Positions 15,858 through 23,300 of a stretch of DNA of 64,000 bases are shown piece by piece. The position numbers were made by a program, and so were the translations under genes. The stretch is taken from assembly GCF_009183365.2 (NCBI RefSeq), contig NZ_CP068230.1, positions 4,369,001 to 4,433,000 of the forward strand, given 5' to 3'. The DNA is from Shewanella algae. GTDB lineage: Bacteria; Pseudomonadota; Gammaproteobacteria; Enterobacterales; Shewanellaceae. Every line of letters begins with the position of its first letter. The first letter of the stretch is position 1. Under the pieces are notes generated by a model that saw only the letters and a program-made list of their open reading frames with translations, was not told the DNA's origin and did no database searches.

Positions 15858-16523
15858 TCAGCTCGCGTGGGGCCAAAAAGCCAGCAAGGACGCCAGACCT
15901 ACGGCGACAAACGCCACACTGAGTATGGTTTTAATTTTTCTAAGGCGCGCCCGGCTGTTGAGATCCCGCGCCGCGCCCCATTTCAATGCCACCCGGTACA
16001 GTCCTATGGCGGCATGTAACTCCACTGTCAGCAGCAGTGGCAGGTACAAGGCCCAGGCATACTGGTTCCAAATCCTGTCGGCCGAGCCCTGTGGCCCTAT
16101 GGTTTCCGGGGCCGAACCCACCAACCAAAGATGCACAGGAAGCAACAGCAAAATCACCACTCCGGTAGCAGCCTGCCACACCCACAAGCGGGTATCGCCA
16201 TGATCAATTTGCACTAGTTGCTGTTTCAGAGCCTTTTGCTGCCTGAGCGACAGAGGCAACTTGTGCAAGGCCACCAACACATGCAACAACGCCAACCCGG
16301 CAACGGCTATGGCTATCAGGCTCACCACCCAGGGATAGCCGTGGCCATCGTCACTGAGAAAACTCAGCTCCATGTTGCGGGCCACCCATTCCATTGCCGG
16401 CGCCCCCAGCAATATTGAAGACACCAGCAACAGGTGAGTCCACAAAAACAGCGCCAACAACACGCCTGAAGCACTCTGCCCCAGATCCAACCAGCCGCCC
16501 CAGCGCTCACTCAGTCGTATCAT
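15858..16523 (-). CDS. frdC: Fumarate reductase di-haem cytochrome b subunit (canonical paralogue)
   Basis: 221 residues from ATG 16523, chosen because GGGAG lies 7 nt upstream and the chain then begins near the conserved GQSASG helix start. Five membrane segments carry the four expected haem ligands His30, His81, His131 and His170 (segments WTHLLLVSSILLG, LLHVLVALHKLP, LPVHLWLV, VELHAAIGLYRVALKWG). Glu52 and Glu168 correspond to Wolinella FrdC Glu66 (quinol oxidation) and Glu180 (E-pathway proton channel). It would anchor FrdAB in the membrane and oxidise menaquinol. It lies 65 nt upstream of frdA and 130 nt downstream of a second paralogue, so two cytochrome b genes precede one frdAB set. 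Confidence 0.9.
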   Translation of the reverse strand: MIRLSERWGGWLDLGQSASGVLLALFLWTHLLLVSSILLGAPAMEWVARNMELSFLSDDGHGYPWVVSLIAIAVAGLALLHVLVALHKLPLSLRQQKALKQQLVQIDHGDTRLWVWQAATGVVILLLLPVHLWLVGSAPETIGPQGSADRIWNQYAWALYLPLLLTVELHAAIGLYRVALKWGAARDLNSRARLRKIKTILSVAFVAVGLASLLAFWPHAS

Positions 16524-16653
16524 GCGTATTCTCCCTGTCATCCAATGGCTTAACCGCTTAAAGATAGTAAAACCAATGTGGATCACAAAGGGCGAACGAA
16601 CCCTGAGGCAGATCAAACTTCTGCCGGTTAATTTACCTTTAACTGATATTGAG

Positions 16654-17379
16654 TTAACCGGGAACGAACGGCTGCAGCGGCAGGCTCAGCTCATTACCTA
16701 GCAGCATATAGGTCACCAAACTGCCTAAACCAAGCAAAATAAGGTATACAATCAATAGCTTGGCTATTTTTCTCAGGCCAGTGCGGTTAAAGCTGAGGCC
16801 CCATTTCACCGCCACCCGATACAGGCCTATCATGGCGTGGATCACCACCGCAGGCAGCAGCAGGATATACAGCAGCCAGGTGTTGTCGTGCCAGACTCGG
16901 TAGGCCGACATATTGGGGCCGATTTCCGGATTGGCTATCATGGTGACCAGGTGCATGGGCACCAGGAAGAACAGGATAAAGCCGGTAGCCAACTGCCAGA
17001 ACCAGGCGTGGCTGTCGCGGTGTTTGATCAGATGCAGATGGCTGCGCAGCGCCCGCCATTGGCCGAGCTGCGCCGGAAAGCGCCTGAGCGCCATGGCGGC
17101 ATGCAGTATCACCACCAGCAGAATAAACACAGAGAAGAGTTGCGTCAGCAGTGGGTAACCGTGGCCACTGGCACTGAACCAACCGCCTTCCAGCACCTGC
17201 ACTACCTTATAGAAAGCCTCTTTACCCAGCATGATGCTGGATTCAAAGTGAAGATGCGCCAACAGAAACATGCCCAGCAAAATGCCGCTGGCACTCTGCA
17301 GGCGATCGGCTCTGGCCGACCAGTGGTGGCTGTTGGCATGACCGAGCCAGCGCTCGGGGATGTGATATTTTGTCAGCAT
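16654..17379 (-). CDS. Second fumarate reductase cytochrome b paralogue, lacking the E-pathway glutamate
   Basis: 241 residues from ATG 17379 (a longer frame extends upstream; no clear ribosome binding site decides it). It aligns with the neighbouring cytochrome b throughout and keeps all four haem histidines (His42, His93, His143, His181) and the Glu64 equivalent of Wolinella Glu66. However, the residue two before the last haem histidine is Val179 (AVVIHAMIGLYR) where Wolinella and the neighbour have Glu. An additional Glu46 sits near the first haem ligand. It is first in the operon behind a CRP-like site. It may form an alternative or mixed membrane anchor; which paralogue is used is unknown. 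Confidence 0.88.
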   Translation of the reverse strand: MLTKYHIPERWLGHANSHHWSARADRLQSASGILLGMFLLAHLHFESSIMLGKEAFYKVVQVLEGGWFSASGHGYPLLTQLFSVFILLVVILHAAMALRRFPAQLGQWRALRSHLHLIKHRDSHAWFWQLATGFILFFLVPMHLVTMIANPEIGPNMSAYRVWHDNTWLLYILLLPAVVIHAMIGLYRVAVKWGLSFNRTGLRKIAKLLIVYLILLGLGSLVTYMLLGNELSLPLQPFVPG

Positions 17380-17486
17380 GTTTTTTGGGTACAGATCCTT
17401 GGGATCTACAACATAACTCACAGCCAAACTGCGCCAATGCCCAAGGAGTCTGAATGTGACCTGCCTCAATCGAAAGTGGAGGATTA

Positions 17487-17502
17487 TCTGATCACGCTCA
17501 CA
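17487..17502. promoter_or_regulatory. CRP-like operator upstream of the frd operon
   Basis: TCTGA-N6-TCACA matches 9 of 10 key bases of the CRP consensus TGTGA-N6-TCACA. It lies about 108 nt before the first cytochrome b start and within the 351-nt divergent gap to prmA. CRP controls anaerobic reductases in Shewanella oneidensis, so the site is plausible. I see no gene elsewhere in 17380-17730. Confidence 0.55.
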
Positions 17503-17730
17503 AATAAACCACTTGCGGCAAAACAGAGGTAATACCAATTATCCACTACAAATCAAACGCTTATTTGAAACTTTAAAACAAAAAAGACAGCAAATTACCG
17601 TAAATCCAACCGCTGACCGAACAAACCTGAAACCGGGTTTCACTCCGCCCTCTTTACCCCGGTGTGCTGGCAAGGCCGGCAGCCTATGGCTTACAATAGC
17701 GCTTTATTGTCCCCCACGAGAGAAGATTCC

Positions 17731-18612
17731 ATGCCCTGGATCCAGTTACGCATCCACAGCAGCAGCGAGCACGCCGAGACACTCAGCGACCTGTTGCTGG
17801 AGGAAGGCAGCGTGTCCATCACCTTTGAAGATGGTAAAGATACGCCGATTTTTGAGCCCAAACTGGGCGAAACCCCGCTGTGGGCCGACACTGTGGTGGT
17901 CGCCTTGTTCGATGCCGGCACAGATTTGACTCCCACAGTCGAGATGCTCAAGCAACTGCCCTTCCTCGAAGGCAAGCTGAACTACAAGATAGAGCAGATA
18001 GAAGATAAAGACTGGGTCCGCGAATGGATGGACAGCTTCCACCCTATTCAGTTCGGCAAGCGCCTGTGGATCTGTCCCAGCTGGCGTGAAATCCCGGAGC
18101 CCGAAGCCGTCAACGTTATCCTGGATCCCGGCCTGGCCTTTGGCACAGGCACTCATCCCACAACGGCCCTGTGCCTGGAGTGGCTCGATGGCCTGGATCT
18201 GCAAGGTAAACAGCTGGTCGACTTCGGCTGCGGTTCCGGCATTCTGGCAGTCGCCGGTCTCAAGCTGGGCGCAACCAACGCCATAGGCATAGACATAGAC
18301 TACCAGGCGATAGACGCTTCCCGCGACAATGCCAAGCGCAACGGCGTAGATGACAGACTCAGCCTCTATCTACCTGAAGATCAACCCAAAGGTATTCAGG
18401 CCGATGTGTTGGTAGCCAATATTCTGGCCGGACCGCTGCGGGAACTGGCCCCCCTGATCGCCGAGTTGGTTCGTCCGGGTGGCAAACTGGCGCTGTCCGG
18501 TTTACTGCAGGAACAAGCAGAAGAGATCCGCGAATTTTACGCTCAATGGTTCGAGATGGACGAAGCCGTTCACAAAGAAGATTGGAGCCGCTTGACAGGA
18601 GTACGCAAATAG
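17731..18612 (+). CDS. prmA: Ribosomal protein L11 methyltransferase
   Basis: 293 residues from ATG 17731, identical in length to E. coli PrmA; a GAGAGAAG ribosome binding region precedes it and MPWIQLRIHSSSEHAETL is the conserved start. The N-terminal substrate-recognition domain is followed by the family segment VILDPGLAFGTGTHPTTALC and the SAM-binding loop LVDFGCGSGILAVAGLKLGA, then VLVANILAGPLRELAP. It trimethylates residues of ribosomal protein L11 in the cytoplasm. It is the first of prmA-dusB-fis, a conserved gammaproteobacterial order, and is divergent from the frd operon. Confidence 0.97.
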   Translation: MPWIQLRIHSSSEHAETLSDLLLEEGSVSITFEDGKDTPIFEPKLGETPLWADTVVVALFDAGTDLTPTVEMLKQLPFLEGKLNYKIEQIEDKDWVREWMDSFHPIQFGKRLWICPSWREIPEPEAVNVILDPGLAFGTGTHPTTALCLEWLDGLDLQGKQLVDFGCGSGILAVAGLKLGATNAIGIDIDYQAIDASRDNAKRNGVDDRLSLYLPEDQPKGIQADVLVANILAGPLRELAPLIAELVRPGGKLALSGLLQEQAEEIREFYAQWFEMDEAVHKEDWSRLTGVRK

Positions 18613-18764
18613 CGGTAAAGGCGGCGCCAGAGCGCACTGGCGCTGACTTCCAACCAATCAAAAGTCAAGTAAAAAAGTTTTGCTCAGGTCATTTATTGAC
18701 CTTTTCACCGCTGTCAAAAAGGCGTACTATAGCGCCCCTTTGAAGAGCAAGGTGAAACAGCAAA

Positions 18765-19736
18765 ATGCAGATTGGACCCTATCAACTGAAGAATCAGCTG
18801 ATCGTGGCACCAATGGCAGGTGTCACCGATCAGGCCTTTCGCAATCTCTGTATCCGTTATGGTGCTGCCATGGCAGTGTCAGAGATGCTTTCGTCCAATC
18901 CCGACCTTTGGGACACAGACAAGAGCCGCCAGAGAATGACGCACTCGGGTGAAGAAGGCATACGCTCAGTACAAATCGCCGGGGCTGACCCCGATAATAT
19001 GGCTTGGGCCGCCCGCTACAATGTGGAGCAAGGCGCCCAAATCATAGATATCAACATGGGTTGTCCGGCAAAAAAAGTGAATAAAAAGCTCGCGGGTTCT
19101 GCCCTGCTGCAATCGCCGGAACTGGTAAAGAAAATACTGGATGCCGTGGTTGCCGCAGTGGATGTGCCGGTAACGCTGAAGATTCGCACGGGCTGGGCCC
19201 CAGAACACAGAAATGGTGTTCAAATAGCCCGGATTGCCGAAGAGAGTGGCATTACGGCGCTCGCGGTTCATGGCCGCACCCGCCAATGCATGTACAAGGG
19301 TCATGCCGAGTACGACACCATCAAGGCAATCAAACAGAATGTCTCGATTCCTGTTGTCGCCAACGGGGACATCGATAGTCCGGAGAAGGCGCGTTTCGTG
19401 CTGGATTACACAGGTGTCGATGCCCTGATGATAGGACGGGGTGCCCAGGGAAGGCCTTGGATTTTCAGAGAGATCCAGCATTACCTGGACACAGGTAGCA
19501 AGCTAGCGCCCATAGGGATGGCAGAGCAGCGTCAAGTGATGCTGGAACACCTAACCAAACTGTATGATTTATATGGGGAAGTAAAGGGCGTCCGCTTCGC
19601 CAGAAAACATATGGGATGGTACCTGGACCAGGAAGAACAGCGCCAGTTCCGTGCCGACTTTAACCGGCTGGAAACCGCTGCAGAACAATGTTCCATGGTG
19701 GAACGTTTTTTTGATGAATGTGTACTAGATAAATAA
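18765..19736 (+). CDS. dusB: tRNA-dihydrouridine synthase B
   Basis: 323 residues (E. coli DusB 321). A TIM barrel FMN enzyme with the N-terminal MAGVTDQAFRNLCIRYGA signature, the catalytic cysteine Cys100 in INMGCPAKKVNKKLAGSALL, the FMN/substrate segments KIRTGWAPEHRNG and HGRTRQCMYKG, and GADALMIGRGAQGRPW-like phosphate binding (here GVDALMIGRGAQGRPWIF). It reduces uridine in the tRNA D-loop. It is followed 14 nt later by fis, as in the E. coli dusB-fis operon, in which fis expression depends on the upstream gene. The 152-nt gap before it is AT-rich with a likely promoter near 18715-18745. Confidence 0.96.
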   Translation: MQIGPYQLKNQLIVAPMAGVTDQAFRNLCIRYGAAMAVSEMLSSNPDLWDTDKSRQRMTHSGEEGIRSVQIAGADPDNMAWAARYNVEQGAQIIDINMGCPAKKVNKKLAGSALLQSPELVKKILDAVVAAVDVPVTLKIRTGWAPEHRNGVQIARIAEESGITALAVHGRTRQCMYKGHAEYDTIKAIKQNVSIPVVANGDIDSPEKARFVLDYTGVDALMIGRGAQGRPWIFREIQHYLDTGSKLAPIGMAEQRQVMLEHLTKLYDLYGEVKGVRFARKHMGWYLDQEEQRQFRADFNRLETAAEQCSMVERFFDECVLDK

Positions 19737-19750
19737 AGAGCAGAATACGA

Positions 19751-20056
19751 ATGTTTGATCAGACAACTCACACAGAAGCTCATCAGCTTACCGTAGGCAA
19801 AATCGAAACCGCTAACGGCACCATCAAGCCCCAGTTACTGCGCGACGCTGTAAAGCGCGCTGTCAGCAACTTCTTCGCTCAGTTGGACGGTCAAGAAGCT
19901 CAGGAAGTTTATGAAATGGTGCTATGCGAAGTTGAAGCACCTCTGCTTGATATCATTATGCAGCACACTCGTGGCAACCAGACCCGCGCCGCCAACATGC
20001 TGGGCATCAACCGCGGCACACTGCGCAAGAAGCTGAAAAAATACGGCATGAACTGA
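19751..20056 (+). CDS. fis: DNA-binding protein Fis
   Basis: 101 residues against 98 in E. coli. The C-terminal helix-turn-helix TRGNQTRAANMLGINRGTLR followed by KKLKKYGMN is essentially identical to the E. coli protein, and the N-terminal arm and dimer helices are conserved (LLDIIMQHTRGN). Fis is a nucleoid-associated homodimer that bends DNA and activates rRNA and other growth-phase promoters. It is co-transcribed with dusB (14-nt spacing) and followed by a terminator 26 nt downstream. Confidence 0.97.
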   Translation: MFDQTTHTEAHQLTVGKIETANGTIKPQLLRDAVKRAVSNFFAQLDGQEAQEVYEMVLCEVEAPLLDIIMQHTRGNQTRAANMLGINRGTLRKKLKKYGMN

Positions 20057-20082
20057 TAACCAGTTCGCTAGGTGCTGTAACT

Positions 20083-20117
20083 AAAAAGGTTTACCCATAA
20101 AACGGTAAGCCTTTTTT
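20083..20117 (+). terminator. Rho-independent terminator after dusB-fis
   Basis: AAAGGTTTACC pairs with GGTAAGCCTTT (one G-T pair) around an 8-nt loop and is followed by a T-run. The remaining gap to 20343 has no recognised gene; it holds the promoter region of the alpha-2-macroglobulin gene. Confidence 0.85.
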
Positions 20118-20343
20118 GTTTTACCCTCCATAAAGACACTATATTGTTGATCGCCACCGACTTATCAAAGTAACACGGATAAAAATCAGCCCGATTGTTG
20201 TACCATGGAGTCTCAGTTGCAGAGGCGATATCGAATAAGGCATCACAGCATCGGCCCGGTCTGATTGACATCGGCGACTGACATCTTTAAAACGTCACCC
20301 AACTTGGCGATAGCGCTACGAGACACAGCAAGGACATGGACTG

Positions 20344-23300
20344 ATGAGACAGCTTATAGGAAATTTCTTCTCGGTAGTTTGGCGAGTTCTCGCTGCCGTT
20401 TTTGGTCACTGGCAGGCTCCGCCCTGGATGCATTGGTGCATAAAGCATCCCTTTAAAGCCTTGGGAAGTTTACTGCTGCTATCTGTATTGACTGTGCTTT
20501 GCTGGGGCGGCTGGTATTGGTATCAGCATTTACCCAAGCCCTATACCCTGCACTATACGCTCAAGGCGCCGCGGCTGACCGATTACCACCAGGCCAAACC
20601 TCAGGTCGCTCCCTTGACCCTGACCTTCAGTGGTTCGGTCGCACCTTTGGATGTCATAGGCAAACCCGTCTCCAAGGGCGTCAGCCTCAGCCCCCAACTC
20701 GCCGGGCAGTGGCGCTGGGCCAGTGACAAGCATCTGCAATTTACTCCGGATAACGACTGGCCGATTGCGGAAAAGTTCGCAGTCAGCCTGGATAAGAAAC
20801 AGCTGCTGGCAGACCATATCTTACTGGATAAATACCAGAGCGAATTCAGCACAGCCGCCTTCACGGCCACCATCTCTGAGGGGCGCCTGTACCAGGATCC
20901 GGCCCAGCCGAGTATTCAAAAGCTGGTCGCCACCCTGGCCTTCAGCCACCCGGTGGATACGGCTTCGGTCAAACCCCAACTGGCGATATTGCTGAGCCCC
21001 GGCTTGACCTACAGCGGCAATGGCGATACCGAAGTCACCTTCGACGACAAGCATCTGTTCGCTTACATACATTCTCCTGCGCTCGCCACGCCACTTGAGC
21101 AGAGCACTGTAACCCTGGAAGTCAGCAAAGGGATCCAGGCGGCCAGCGGCGGCAACAAGGCAGGCAAGAGCCAATGGCAAGTAGAGGTTCCCGGCCGTTA
21201 TCAGCTGAGCTTTAAACAGGCTCAGGTCAACTTCGCCTACAACGACAAGGATGAACCCGAGCCGGTGCTGACGATGGAAAGCTCACGTCCGGTCAACGAC
21301 GAAGCGCTTCAAGGCAAGGTACATGCCTGGTTGCTGCCGGTGAAAAATCCCAAGGGAAGCCGTCACTGGTATCAGGAAAATGTCACCGAACAGGTACTGG
21401 CCAAGGCCGACAAACTGACCTTGACCCAGATCCCCGGTGCCGAAGGCCTCAACCAGTTGCACAGCTTCAAGCTGAAAGCTCCGGTCGATCGCTACGTGGC
21501 GGTAATGGTGGATAAGGAAGTCGAAGGCCAAGGGGGTTATCTGTCCCGCGATGCCGTGCTGACTGTGCTGCGAATGCCGCAATATCCCAAGGCGCTCAAT
21601 TTCCTCGGCGAAGGCTCCTTGCTGACGCTGGACGAAGATCAGCGCCTCGGCTATCTGGCCCGTGGTGTGCAAAAGGTGCAAATTGAGGTCGCCCAGCTAC
21701 TGCCTGACCAGCTCAATGCCCTGATAGATCAAAGCTCGGGCAGCTTTGCCGAGCCCTACCTCAACAATACAGATTTCGACCGTTTGGTCACCCGTCAGGT
21801 GTTCAAGCAACAGCTTGCCGGGCGCGATCCCAGTAAGACGCTATACGGCAGCGTCGACCTTAAGCCCTTCTTCAAGGACAAGCGCGGCATCTTTGTGGTC
21901 AAGCTTACTCCGGCCGATGAAAGAGACAGCCAAACCTTCGACTATTACCAAACCGAGGCCCACGATCTGCGCTTTGTGGTCGTGACAGATCTGGGCATAC
22001 TCGCCAAACGCAGCCGTGATGGCAGCCAGGATCTGTTCGTGCAATCACTCGGCAAGGGGACTCCGGTGGCAGGAGCCCGGGTGGCCGTCATCGGCCGCAA
22101 CGGTTTAGCGGTAGCCGAGGCTTTGACCGATGAACGCGGTCATGCAAGCTTTGCCAAGCTTGGCGATCTGCGCCGGGAAAAGACCCCGCTCTACTATCGG
22201 GTCGAAAAGGATGGCGATCTCTCCTTCTTGCCGCTGGCTGATTGGCGTCGCCAGCTCAATCTGTCCCGTTTCGATACCGGCGGCAGCTACGAGAGCGACG
22301 ATCCCGGCGCCCTGAGAGCCTACATCTTCACCGACCGCGGGCTGTATCGCCCCGGTGAGACGGCCCATATCGCCAGTTTGGTGCGGGGTCAGGACTGGAG
22401 TACCGCCCTGGGTGGCCTGCCGGTGAAAATGCAGATCACCGACCCCCGCGGTGTAACCGTGCTGGATCGCACCTTCAAACTCGATGGCAGCGGCTTTGAC
22501 AGCCTGGATTTCAGCGCCGGTGAAACCGCGGTTGCCGGTGACTATCTCGCCACTCTGTCCCTCATCAAAGACAGATACCGCCTCACGCGTCTTGGGGATG
22601 TCACCTTCAAGGTGCGCGACTTCGAGCCGGATCGCATTAAGGTGCGGGTCTCTCTGGGCACCGACAAGCAGTTTGAAGGCTGGCGCAAGCCGCAGCAACT
22701 CAAGGCCGAGGTCTTGGCCGAGCAACTCTTCGGTGGCCCGGCGAGCGATCGCCGAGTCAGCGGCGAGATGGTGCTGTCACCAACAGATATTAGCTTCAAA
22801 GCCTGGCCCGGCTATCGCTTTGGGGTATTGGGCAAGCTCAAGGAATCGTTCCGCGAAGACTTGAGCGAAACCACCACAGACGGCGAAGGCAAGGCCAGCC
22901 TGGACTTGGCGCTGGACCGCTTTGCCGGCAGCACTTACAAGCTGCACTTGCTGGCTCGGGTATTTGAAGCCGGCTCAGGCCACGGTGTCAGCGCCCAAAA
23001 CCAGCTACTGGTATCCGATGCCGACTGGTTACTGGGCTACAAGAGCGATGGCGATCTGGACTTCATCAGCAAAGACGGCAAGCGTGTGCTGAACCTGCAA
23101 GCCGTTGGCCAGGACCTTCAAGGTGTGGCTACTGAGCTCAAAGTCGAGCGTATCGCCAGGCGCTGGGTGTCTGTGTTGGTGAAACAGAATGACGGCACCT
23201 ACCGCTATGAATCACGCCGCAAAGACAAACTGCTGGGCAGCACTGCCCTGAGTCTGGCCGCAAGCGGTGGCCAATTGGAACTCGACACCAGGGAGCCGGG

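Noticed and set aside
16570..16590. CRP/FNR-like TGTGGATCACA near the cytochrome b gene boundary
   Set aside because: The arms are too close together for a CRP or FNR dimer (11 bp instead of 16), and it lies between co-transcribed genes.
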